9,987 nt of DNA from Chlamydiota bacterium (GCA_011065235.1 JAAKFB010000053.1:1-9987), one strand, 5' to 3'; positions 1-6,161 are shown, counted from the stretch's first letter. A program made the numbers and translations. Notes: generated from the sequence alone by a model not told the origin.

Positions 1-1
1 C

Positions 2-166
2 GTAGATGAGAAGAGGGCCATCATTAGGCCTAGGGATCCTGATTTCACGATTGAGCGCCAATGCGACTTGGTTGGATTACCGAGATCCACCTACTACTAT
101 GAGTCGTGTTCTGATGATGCGTTCAATCTAGCCATGATGAGAGAAATTGACCTGCTCTTTATGGCA
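2..166 (+). pseudogene. IS3-family transposase (OrfB) N-terminal fragment, cut by IS256-type insertion
   Basis: The frame starting at base 2 reads VDEKRAIIRPRDPDF, then QCDLVGLPRSTYYYES and NLAMMREIDLLFM. This is the typical N-terminal region of the IS2/IS150-like OrfB of IS3 elements, which lies upstream of the DDE integrase core. In the family the next residues are usually a PFYGSRRM-type segment. Here the similarity stops at about base 166 and the frame runs into the IS256-type left end, closing at TGA 200-202. The 5' end lies outside the window. The rest of the gene (integrase core, D-D-E residues) is not found to the right of the IS256 element, so this copy is dead. It is a different lineage from the transposase fragment near 6441-6842. 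Identification is by motif recognition only. Confidence 0.75.
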
Positions 167-193
167 GAGGATGTCCCGAAGTTAGTTGGAACT
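167..193. repeat. Left terminal inverted repeat of the IS256-type element
   Basis: It matches the reverse complement of 1526-1552 at 22 of 27 positions. The blocks ATGTCCC and TTAGTTGGAACT are identical, separated by a variable 4-base segment. The IS3 fragment reads into it from the left. Confidence 0.8.
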
Positions 194-205
194 AGAATTT
201 GAAAA

Positions 206-262
206 ATGTGGCTCCAGCTGCCAAAATGGCAGCTCACAAAAAACTTAAACAAAAGGAGCCAC
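206..262 (+). promoter_or_regulatory. Leader stem-loops that can sequester the transposase Shine-Dalgarno site
   Basis: GTGGCTCC at 208-215 is the exact reverse complement of GGAGCCAC at 255-262, and the latter contains the GGAG of the transposase ribosome-binding site (255-258). Nested inside is a perfect 8-bp hairpin, AGCTGCCA/TGGCAGCT with an AAA loop (216-234). A transcript entering from outside the element would fold both and hide the ribosome-binding site. A transcript started between about 216 and 250 would lack the 5' arm. This is the logic known for IS10 and IS50 protection from read-through. The base pairing is seen directly; the regulatory effect is inferred. Confidence 0.6.
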
Positions 263-265
263 GAT

Positions 266-1507
266 ATGAATAGTACAAGAAAGAACAACCAAGAGCAACC
301 GATTGCCCTAAGTTGCCCAGAGGAAAAAATAGCAGCCTTAATTGCCGAAGCCAAAACAAGCTTCGAGGATATTTTTGCAGCATTGAAAAGCGAACTGGTC
401 CATTACTTACTTTTCTCTAATCGGGAGCTATTAGCCGGGACCAAATACCTGCCTAATAAAGATTGGGAAAACTGGGGAGCTCAAGAGGGCTCGGTTTATG
501 TTGCTGGGGAAAGGCTCAAGGTTCGCAAGCCTCGTCTTAGGCACAAGGGCAAAGAGGCCTCTTTGCCCATTTACGAAGCTTTGAGTGATCGATCTCGATT
601 TTCACAAGAGGTCCTACTCAAGTCTTTAAATGGGATCTCTTGTCGCAATTATCAGGGAGCGCTTGATGGACTTCTCGAGGATTTTGGTCTCTCAAAATCG
701 AGTATTTCTCGTCATTTGAAAGAAGCAACAATTGGGCAGCTCAAAGAGCTGCAAGAGCGCTCACTAGAAAGAATCGAGCCATTTGCGATTTTCCTTGATG
801 GGTATGATATCGGAGCTGTTGTCTTCATTGTGGGCCTATTAGTTGACATCGAAGGTAAAAAGCACGTCTTGGGCTTTTGGGAAGGAGCAACGGAGAATCA
901 TGACATCTGTATCGAGCTCTTCAACAACTTAGAAAATCGAGGCCTCAGTCTAACCGATCAAATCTTGTTTGTCATTGATGGAGGCAAAGGAGTGATCAAA
1001 GCCCGGACAGACCGCTTTGGCAAAGATCTGATCTATCAGCGATGCACGGTCCATAAAGACCGAAATATCCAGAAGCATTTGCCTAAAAAGTACCGGCCAG
1101 AAGCCCATCGGAGATTTAGAAATAGCATCGACTGCGCCAACTATGAAGATGCAAAAGGAGAGCTCTCAAGCCTTGAGAAATGGCTTGAGAGGATCAATCC
1201 ATCTGCGGCAGAGTCTCTGAGAGAATGCTTCGAAGAGCTATTAACGGTTCATAGGCTATGCGTGCCGCCCCTTTTGCGAAAAACACTACACTCAACCAAC
1301 CCAATTGAGTCGATGTTTTCTCAGGTGAGCCAAAAAACGGGAAGGATCAAGTCGATGAAACGAGGAAAAATGGCCCAAAGATGGGTAGCGACAGCCCTTT
1401 TAGATGCTGAGCAGCGCTTCCGGATAGTAAAAGGGTTCTTGCAAATTCCTGAAGTGAAGGATAGAATCAGAGCTCTTCAAAAAGAGCGAAAGGCCGAGGT
1501 GGTCTGA
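266..1507 (+). CDS. IS256-family (mutator-type) transposase
   Basis: This 413-residue DDE transposase would cut and move the surrounding element. The start is ATG 266, with AGGAG at 254-258. An in-frame ATG at 206 lies inside the leader hairpin without a ribosome site. Predicted catalytic residues are D178 (FLDGYDIG), D238 (VIDGGKG) and E348 (NPIESMFS). The family's C-x2-H signature is C260/H263 in QRCTVHKDRN, and the C-terminal QRWVATALLD block is present. The N-terminal about 160 residues contain the helical DNA-binding part, including a probable helix-turn-helix around LSKSSISRHLKEA. Length is normal for the family, and no frameshift or internal stop is seen, so the element may still be active. 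Neighbours are the broken IS3 gene on the left and an unrelated hypothetical gene on the right, in opposite orientation. Confidence 0.93.
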   Translation: MNSTRKNNQEQPIALSCPEEKIAALIAEAKTSFEDIFAALKSELVHYLLFSNRELLAGTKYLPNKDWENWGAQEGSVYVAGERLKVRKPRLRHKGKEASLPIYEALSDRSRFSQEVLLKSLNGISCRNYQGALDGLLEDFGLSKSSISRHLKEATIGQLKELQERSLERIEPFAIFLDGYDIGAVVFIVGLLVDIEGKKHVLGFWEGATENHDICIELFNNLENRGLSLTDQILFVIDGGKGVIKARTDRFGKDLIYQRCTVHKDRNIQKHLPKKYRPEAHRRFRNSIDCANYEDAKGELSSLEKWLERINPSAAESLRECFEELLTVHRLCVPPLLRKTLHSTNPIESMFSQVSQKTGRIKSMKRGKMAQRWVATALLDAEQRFRIVKGFLQIPEVKDRIRALQKERKAEVV

Positions 1508-1525
1508 AAGATGCGGAGCCACATG

Positions 1526-1552
1526 AGTTCCAACTAAAAATGGGACATTCTC
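1526..1552. repeat. Right terminal inverted repeat of the IS256-type element
   Basis: Partner of 167-193. It lies 18 bases after the transposase stop codon. The sequence just outside it (GCGATTCGC...) does not resemble the sequence outside the left end, so no target duplication is visible. Confidence 0.8.
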
Positions 1553-1614
1553 GCGATTCGCATCCACCAATTATACTCTCTTCTTGCTCTTTTTGAGAAA
1601 TCTCTGAAGGGAAA

Positions 1615-2316
1615 TTACCGATTGGATTTAAATGTCCTTATTGCAGCTAGGCCGGATGGATTCTCCCAATCATTATAAAGAACACTTATTACAAGTGGAT
1701 GGGTTGGACATACATGGTAACTATAAATACTGACAGGGGAGATTTTTCTTACTTTTTCCAGACAATGAGTAGAACGTGATCCACCATGAAATAACTCTAC
1801 CTTATCTTTTGCATACATAGCCAAAATTGACATAATTACTTCACTAGTTTTTGGAGCATGGTATTCGACGAAATTTCTTTCTAAAAGTTCAAGTCGCTCC
1901 TCATGCACTTTCATCTGGCTTTCGGGAATGATTTTTTTAGTAATTAGAGCCCAATAAGGACCTTCAGCGGGTTTATCTGCTTCTTCATTGATAGAAAAGT
2001 TGTAAAAATCTTCACGTCCTTTTACCAATTCGTTCAAATTTTTTGGGGTTGGCGCTTTCCCATTCAAAGTTTCTGGAACGAAAAAAAGAAAATGGGTCTC
2101 CTTAACTGATTTTCCGTTCCAAAAGGGACACGGTTGCTCAAGGTAGTCTAGGGCTTCCTGAGGAATTTGGACATTCTGTGTTTCTACTCCAAAATACTCT
2201 CTCCAGTCATTCGGTTGAAAGGGAGATACCTCACTAAAGAGTTTTTCGTACTCAGGAAAAATATAATAAGAGACCATTTGTTTGGATAGATTGCTTATAG
2301 CGTGTAAAATATTCAT
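1615..2316 (-). CDS. Uncharacterised 233-aa protein
   Basis: A confident gene: ATG at 2316 has a strong GGAGG ribosome site (2321-2325) and a near-consensus promoter upstream, and codon use is protein-like throughout. No signal peptide or membrane helix is evident, so the product is probably cytosolic. The protein opens with an amphipathic segment (MNILHAISNLSKQMVSYY). Its middle has the block GPYWALITKKIIPES followed by a charged helix (HEERLELLERN), then a helix around SEVIMSILAMYAKD. The C-terminal part (PVSIYSYHVCPTHPLVISVLYND) looks like a beta-rich domain ending in SGLAAIRTF. I have an impression of a paralogous family of unknown function with a similar GPYW...SGLAGIR layout in environmental chlamydiae, but I cannot name it. 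It is divergently transcribed from the CPBP-like gene, sharing a 229-bp intergenic region. No function is proposed. Confidence 0.8.
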   Translation of the reverse strand: MNILHAISNLSKQMVSYYIFPEYEKLFSEVSPFQPNDWREYFGVETQNVQIPQEALDYLEQPCPFWNGKSVKETHFLFFVPETLNGKAPTPKNLNELVKGREDFYNFSINEEADKPAEGPYWALITKKIIPESQMKVHEERLELLERNFVEYHAPKTSEVIMSILAMYAKDKVELFHGGSRSTHCLEKVRKISPVSIYSYHVCPTHPLVISVLYNDWENPSGLAAIRTFKSNR

Positions 2317-2339
2317 ATTTCCTCCACTTTAAAAACAAC

Positions 2340-2368
2340 ATTTTAATATAAATGTTCAAATTTGTCAA
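2340..2368 (-). promoter_or_regulatory. Sigma70-type promoter of the 233-aa protein gene
   Basis: On the minus strand, -35 TTGACA (2368-2363) is separated by exactly 17 bases from -10 TAAAAT (2345-2340). That is 6/6 and 5/6 of consensus. Transcription would start near 2333, giving a leader of about 17 bases before ATG 2316. Confidence 0.65.
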
Positions 2369-2496
2369 TAAATTTCAACTATCTAGTAAACGACTGGTAG
2401 TGAAGGGTTTAAATTTTTTTTTAATTTGCTGGGAGAATTTATGCAAGTCTTTCATTTTATTTACCTTATACACCTATATTATCACAAAAATAAACA

Positions 2497-2525
2497 TTGA
2501 CAATTAAATTAAATTTTGATACTAT
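2497..2525 (+). promoter_or_regulatory. Sigma70-type promoter of the CPBP-like gene
   Basis: -35 TTGACA (2497-2502) is followed after 17 bases by TACTAT (2520-2525), 4/6 of the -10 consensus. The predicted start near 2532 gives a very short leader, with the AAGGAG ribosome site almost at the 5' end of the message. Confidence 0.55.
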
Positions 2526-2545
2526 TACAAATAAGGAGAATAAAA

Positions 2546-3169
2546 ATGAGTTCATTAATAAATAAAATAAACCCTTTAGAATTCAGCCCGATAAAATTGT
2601 TCGGGGGTATTGTCGGGGAATTTGCTGCTGGAAAGACAGGAGATCTAATTGAGCGCTGGACAGGAAAAAACTTAGGATCGCTGTTTAATAAATTAACCCC
2701 AAATTTCATAGATAATTTTTTCAGAAAAATTGCACTACCCGCTCAATCCCTTCTAGACAGGGTGACACTTTTCTCTGGTCATCACTATTATCGTACCACA
2801 ACCTTCTTAATTGCCCCTATTATAGAAGAGCTCGTATCGCATTACGGCATCCAAAATGCTTTAATTTTCAGTTTAGTATCTGTTGGCATTCCTCCAACCA
2901 TAGCCAAGACAATAGGAATAGTCGCCGCTGCTTCGATTTTTACAAAAATGCATCCCGATGAACCTTTAGAAGGATCTAAAGGTTCGCAGCGATTTATCCG
3001 ATCTATCATAAGAGGAAGTATAGCAGATAATGCAACGATATATGAGGCAATTGGAATGCATGCTTTCAATAATGTTCTTGGCCATATCGCCATGCTCACT
3101 GGGATCGATCAAACAAGCTTAACTTCTAAAATAAAAAATCAATTAAAGCTAATCTATAAAATTGATTAA
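2546..3169 (+). CDS. CPBP/Abi-family-like intramembrane protein (divergent)
   Basis: The product has 207 residues. ATG 2546 is chosen because AAGGAG (2533-2538) sits directly before it; an in-frame ATG at 2516 lies inside the promoter. The three CPBP (CAAX protease and bacteriocin-processing) motifs can be traced. IAPIIEELVSHYGIQ holds E94-E95, but H99 stands where the family has arginine. F132-x3-H136 (FTKMH) and H172-x3-N176 (HAFNN) follow. Hydrophobic segments lie around 85-115 and 118-134, with a third at about 167-186. Glutamates and histidines of this pattern bind a metal ion in prenyl-protein endopeptidases and in bacteriocin-immunity or phage-exclusion relatives. The protein is short for the family and has few clear membrane spans, so activity is uncertain. 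It has its own promoter opposite the 233-aa gene, and no operon partner follows. Confidence 0.6.
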   Translation: MSSLINKINPLEFSPIKLFGGIVGEFAAGKTGDLIERWTGKNLGSLFNKLTPNFIDNFFRKIALPAQSLLDRVTLFSGHHYYRTTTFLIAPIIEELVSHYGIQNALIFSLVSVGIPPTIAKTIGIVAAASIFTKMHPDEPLEGSKGSQRFIRSIIRGSIADNATIYEAIGMHAFNNVLGHIAMLTGIDQTSLTSKIKNQLKLIYKID

Positions 3170-3263
3170 ATTTTAGGATTATTGTTTTTTCGACGTCGAG
3201 GTTTTCTTTAGATTTAATAGCAGAGGTTATAGGAGTGACCATGGAGTTTTTCCTTGTCTAGCA

Positions 3264-3338
3264 ATGTGCAAGCAAGTCTGGGGAGATAGTTCTCATCCTT
3301 CGATTATGGCAACTCGAAATAATCTGGAGAAGCTTTTC
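3264..3338 (+). pseudogene. Relic of a kinesin-light-chain-type TPR repeat
   Basis: The 25 codons from ATG 3264 read CKQVWGDSSHPSIMATRNNL and onward. This follows the TPR_12 / kinesin-light-chain pattern, in which a G-x-x-HP-x-x-A-x-x-x-NNL core recurs every 42 residues. Only one half-repeat is present; the frame then becomes hydrophobic and non-TPR, and nothing similar is seen upstream. Such repeat proteins are abundant in environmental chlamydiae. I read this as a fragment left by deletion, not a functional peptide. Confidence 0.4.
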
Positions 3339-3354
3339 CTGATCATCCATATCA

Positions 3355-3383
3355 TAATATATTGCAGAATCTGCAATATATTA
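3355..3383. repeat. 29-bp perfect palindrome
   Basis: TAATATATTGCAG is followed by AAT and then its exact reverse complement, so the 29 bases are symmetrical about a single central A (3369). No T-run follows on either strand, so it is not an intrinsic terminator. It sits between the TPR relic and the small ORF at 3412. An operator or a recombination relic are both possible. Confidence 0.75.
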
Positions 3384-3411
3384 CAATTTCATTGTCCAAA
3401 GGAGGGGATTA

Positions 3412-3480
3412 GTGATTCCCAAAAATTCAGAAAATATGGTTCCAACCCCAACGTCTGATAAGGATACTTATGTTGCGTAA
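3412..3480 (+). CDS. Possible 22-aa peptide ORF (or 5' end of a broken gene)
   Basis: GTG 3412 is preceded by an excellent AAAGGAGGGG ribosome site (3398-3407) and opens a frame of 22 codons (VIPKNSENMVPTPTSDKDTY...) ending in TAA 3478-3480. The peptide is polar and proline/threonine-rich, with no recognisable motif. Coding-like sequence continues in another frame (LRKPMNVNDLDLSTEC from 3471), so this may be the start of a frameshifted gene. Evidence is the ribosome site only. Confidence 0.22.
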   Translation: MIPKNSENMVPTPTSDKDTYVA

Positions 3481-3583
3481 GCCTATGAATGTCAATGATT
3501 TGGATCTGAGCACAGAATGCTGAGTTGCATTCGATTCATAAGATTCGCCATATTAGGAACGAACTGAAGTTGCAGGAATTTGA

Positions 3584-3603
3584 ATTACGCAGTTTTTACG
3601 CAC
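3584..3603. repeat. Left arm of 20-bp inverted repeat flanking the HNH gene
   Basis: The reverse complement of this site recurs at 6041-6060 with 19 of 20 bases identical. It contains two TTACGCA motifs (3585-3591 and 3596-3602) spaced 11 bp apart, about one helical turn, as expected of a protein-binding site. It lies 63 bp beyond the stop codon of the 755-aa gene. Confidence 0.8.
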
Positions 3604-3615
3604 ATCGACACAAAT

Positions 3616-3685
3616 TGTCACAATGTCACAACGAATGAGTATGATCATGAGACAACGAATTCCCTTCTATGTCACAGCTGTCACA
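3616..3685. repeat. Four TGTCACA heptamers in two close pairs
   Basis: Identical TGTCACA copies start at 3616, 3624, 3670 and 3679, with 8- and 9-base steps inside the pairs. The second pair lies inside the last codons of the 755-aa gene and encodes its VTAVT end; the first pair is just beyond the stop. A related direct match, ACAACGAAT, occurs at 3629-3637 and 3653-3660 (partial). The arrangement resembles clustered binding sites next to the left 20-bp repeat, but the role is unknown. Confidence 0.55.
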
Positions 3686-5934
3686 TATGCCACATGATCG
3701 GATGGAACAAAATTGAATTTACAAGCCTTACATTGATATCTCTGACATCCTTGGATTTTCCCATTCTTAACGGTATAATCATCATTACAACGGGGGCATA
3801 ATACCTTGGATGATCTATCTCTTTGATGATTATGTTTATGTATGTCTTTTTTGAGTGCCAAGATACAGTTTCGAGGATTGTATCCACCTGATTGCTCTTT
3901 TAAATGAATCTTCATCTCCTTATGATATCCTTGGGATGTAAGCCACTCTTTAAATAAATGGATGTCCAACCAATTTGGATCAATTGATTGATTTGAGGAA
4001 GTGGCATCAATTTTAAGATTACTCCAGAGCCGATAAAAAGGCTCTTTGCTGTATCCGTGTGTTGGTGCGTATTTGTTTTTCTGATTAGCTTGGGAGGTCT
4101 TTTCCAGTCGCAGACAGCCACAGCTTAGTGTTTTCAAGTTTAATAAAGATGTCTGCCTTATCTTTTGGGTTCTTCCACATTCACAAAGACAAGACCACAT
4201 TATCCTAGTTCGTCCATCCTTATCTCTTTCAATCAGTCTTTCTATAACCAAAAGTCGTCCAACTCTCATTCCTGTCAAATCCTTTTGAGACTTGATTTTT
4301 TCTTGGGTAGCAAGAAACTCCCCTGAAGATAAGAAAACTCCTTTTAGGGTTAGTTCTAGCATTTTTTTGATTCCAGCTACTCCTAGAATATTTAAGTCCA
4401 TGCTGTTTGCTAATGGATGACCATGAGTCTCTAGAAATTTTTTACAAAGATTTCCTTCAGGAACATACACGGAGATCTTTTTTTCTTCTGGAGTTAACCC
4501 TCTTATTTTCCTTAGAGCATTGTCTCTCGCAGGAAGCCATCGACAGTTTTCAGGAGAGTAATCCCTTTCAACACAAATCCTGTCAATATGATATCGCTCC
4601 TCTTTGGGGCCAATGTCTTCGTAAAATTTCCTAAACCCACCTAGAATCCATCGTGGATCGACCCCTATCCCCTTTCCGCCATAATATTTAAAACTCGGGT
4701 CTTTAGGGTTATAACAGCGACTTAGCATGGACCGAAAACTTCCTTGCTCTTTAGGATAATTCTGCTTTTTTATTTTCTTTTTGAGTTTTTTTGCTTCTAG
4801 AACCGAAATAGGAGAATCATTTTCCAAGGCATTTAAAAATGCTCTTTTTTGATGAAGCTGTAATTTCGCAAACTGTAAGATTTCTTCCTCTTTCAAACCT
4901 GCTTCCAAAAGCTTTCTACAAGTTTGAGAATAGATATTTGCTTTTTGTGAGACTTCATGAAGATTGATTTGCTCTCCTTCAATAATAGTGGCTATCCCCC
5001 GATCACGCAGAGTTTTCATATAATGATGTTCTCTAGATAAGATTTGGCAATTTTCTTGGGTATAGCCTTCATTTGGATCAATTCGATCAATACTCATTCC
5101 CTCTTGAAAACCCATTTCATTAGCCCAATGATAAAATGACTCAAAACTAGCTTTCCACTCAGGAGACATGCTAATTCCCTTTTCCCCATAATATTTATAA
5201 GCAGGCGAATTGGAATTATAGCATCTTTGTTTGACCCCACTATGAATAGAGTATAATGAGGTGCTGCTTAAGCCATGTATTAGATTATTTTTGAGACCTT
5301 TAGCAACATCGCTTTGAAGACAACCACAAGACTTGGAATTTCCACTAGTTAAGCCATCTTGGCGTACAGAAACAATAGCACCACAAAGACATTCACAACT
5401 CCAATATGCTGAATTAAATTCAACTGATTTCAACTCATCCTTTTCTATTACTGTTAATCTTTCAAAAGTTTGACCAGATAAATCTTTTTGATTTTTTTTT
5501 GCTCCTACTCGAGATGAGCATTCCCTGCACATCTTCTGCCCAGATCGCAATCTAATCCCTAAAACTTCAAAAATCTTCCCGCAAGGTTTTTTTTCGAGAA
5601 TTTTCATACCATCTTTATTTACTTTTACTACTAAAATAGGTTGCTGACATCTACATAACCAATTGGCAAAACTATGTTTATCATTTTTTAAGTGTCGTTG
5701 TATAACTAATGCTCCAACTTTTTCTCCAGGGAGATAGTCCTTAGCTCTTGAATGACATTCGTTGCATCTAGTTGCTTTTTTACTGACTAGAGATTTCCCT
5801 AAGATAGCTTTTTGATAACCACACTTTAGGCACTCACATTGCCAAATAGCTCGACCATCTTTATTCGAACCGTCTCTTGAAACCACCTTCCAATCTCCAT
5901 AAATCAAGTTAGTAAGATCAGATGCTTTTACCAT
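3667..5934 (-). CDS. Multi-module zinc-ribbon / HNH-nuclease-like protein, 755 aa
   Basis: ATG 5934 has AGGA seven bases upstream. Modules in order: zinc ribbon 1 (C33/C35/C38, C57/C60); ribbon 2 (C94/C96, C118, C136/C139); ribbon 3 (GQTFERLTVIE, C180/C182/C184, C203/C205 in SCGCL). HNH-like unit A follows (about 225-306: RCYN, YKYYGEKGI, IDRID, YTQENC), then a helix-turn-helix-like stretch (about 315-355). HNH-like unit B is at about 399-475 (RCYNP, KYYGGKGI, HIDRI, YSPENCRW). Ribbon 4 has C582/C584/C586 and C605/C607. A worn third HNH-like unit is at about 627-700 (GGYNPRNC), and the C-terminal ribbon resembles IS1 InsA (C713/C716, C735/C738, QRYQCKAC). In phage proteins these modules form HNH/AP2-type homing-endonuclease-like proteins, usually with one copy per protein. 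Unit B keeps a histidine before DRI; whether any unit cuts DNA is unknown. No frameshift is seen. Confidence 0.8.
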   Translation of the reverse strand: MVKASDLTNLIYGDWKVVSRDGSNKDGRAIWQCECLKCGYQKAILGKSLVSKKATRCNECHSRAKDYLPGEKVGALVIQRHLKNDKHSFANWLCRCQQPILVVKVNKDGMKILEKKPCGKIFEVLGIRLRSGQKMCRECSSRVGAKKNQKDLSGQTFERLTVIEKDELKSVEFNSAYWSCECLCGAIVSVRQDGLTSGNSKSCGCLQSDVAKGLKNNLIHGLSSTSLYSIHSGVKQRCYNSNSPAYKYYGEKGISMSPEWKASFESFYHWANEMGFQEGMSIDRIDPNEGYTQENCQILSREHHYMKTLRDRGIATIIEGEQINLHEVSQKANIYSQTCRKLLEAGLKEEEILQFAKLQLHQKRAFLNALENDSPISVLEAKKLKKKIKKQNYPKEQGSFRSMLSRCYNPKDPSFKYYGGKGIGVDPRWILGGFRKFYEDIGPKEERYHIDRICVERDYSPENCRWLPARDNALRKIRGLTPEEKKISVYVPEGNLCKKFLETHGHPLANSMDLNILGVAGIKKMLELTLKGVFLSSGEFLATQEKIKSQKDLTGMRVGRLLVIERLIERDKDGRTRIMWSCLCECGRTQKIRQTSLLNLKTLSCGCLRLEKTSQANQKNKYAPTHGYSKEPFYRLWSNLKIDATSSNQSIDPNWLDIHLFKEWLTSQGYHKEMKIHLKEQSGGYNPRNCILALKKDIHKHNHQRDRSSKVLCPRCNDDYTVKNGKIQGCQRYQCKACKFNFVPSDHVAYVTAVT

Positions 5935-6040
5935 TATCTTTTCCTATTAGGGCTACGAGTTAGGATTTTCATAACGAACTGACAGGATATCAAAGATTGG
6001 AGAAAAATGAACCTTATTTACGCCATTTCACCTCTCTTTA

Positions 6041-6060
6041 GTGCGTAAAAATTGCGTAAT
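6041..6060. repeat. Right arm of 20-bp inverted repeat flanking the HNH gene
   Basis: Reverse complement of 3584-3603 with one mismatch. It carries TGCGTAA at 6042-6048 and 6053-6059, again 11 bp apart, and lies 106 bp upstream of the HNH gene's start codon, in its likely promoter region. A further TTTACGC half-motif occurs at 6017-6023. Confidence 0.8.
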
Positions 6061-6161
6061 CACCCTTCTTTTCACATCCATTTTTCAATCTGAAATTCTA
6101 AGGATTCCTCTATATGGAAATTGAGAAGCAGATACTTAAATTTAGTTGTGAAGCAAACCAT

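Larger units (their letters stand above)
167..1552 (+). mobile_element. IS256-family (mutator-type) insertion sequence, about 1.39 kb
   Basis: A single transposase gene is bounded by imperfect inverted ends (167-193 and 1526-1552, 22 of 27 bases matching when one is reverse-complemented). A second, subterminal 10-bp inverted match lies inside them (206-215 ATGTGGCTCC against 1515-1524). Length, gene content and organisation fit IS256-family elements. These normally make 8-9-bp target duplications, but I see none at the visible boundaries, and the interrupted IS3 gene does not resume on the right. The exact outermost base is uncertain by a few nucleotides. The lack of a duplication suggests a deletion or recombination after insertion, or insertion into an already truncated IS3 copy. 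Confidence 0.85.
3170..3583. other. Decayed intergenic stretch without an intact gene
   Basis: No convincing full-length gene lies here. It holds a short TPR-like relic, a long perfect palindrome and a 22-codon ORF with a good ribosome site, and short coding-like pieces that stay open in different frames. One example is about 42 codons upstream of the TGA at 3634, containing RNELKLQEFELRS. This is the pattern expected of an old gene graveyard next to mobile DNA. Confidence 0.5.
3584..6060 (-). mobile_element. Candidate 2.48-kb unit: HNH/zinc-ribbon gene between inverted 20-bp sites
   Basis: A single large gene for a DNA-binding, HNH-nuclease-like protein is enclosed by near-identical inverted 20-bp sites placed 63 bp after its stop and 106 bp before its start. 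That is the layout of a self-mobile element with terminal repeats, or of a nuclease gene bordered by its own target sites. No target-site duplication is visible outside the repeats, and the protein is not a known transposase class. The unit status is therefore inferred from symmetry alone. The alternative is that the sites are regulatory and the gene is a captured phage or viral HNH gene. Confidence 0.35.

Noticed and set aside
97..354. Minus-strand 85-codon open frame over the IS256 left end
   Set aside because: It lies antisense to the transposase leader and gene, spans the element boundary, and has no ribosome site or motif.
2842..3099. Minus-strand 85-codon frame inside the CPBP-like gene
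   Set aside because: It is a shadow of the plus-strand gene, which has the promoter, ribosome site and family motifs.
3170..3200. Intrinsic terminator after the CPBP-like gene
   Set aside because: There is a T-run (TTGTTTTTT) near 3183-3190 but no stable stem directly before it.
3600..3700. TGTCACA cluster as a CRISPR array
   Set aside because: The repeats are only 7 bases, spacing is irregular (1-2 bases or about 40), and there are no spacers of uniform length or cas genes.
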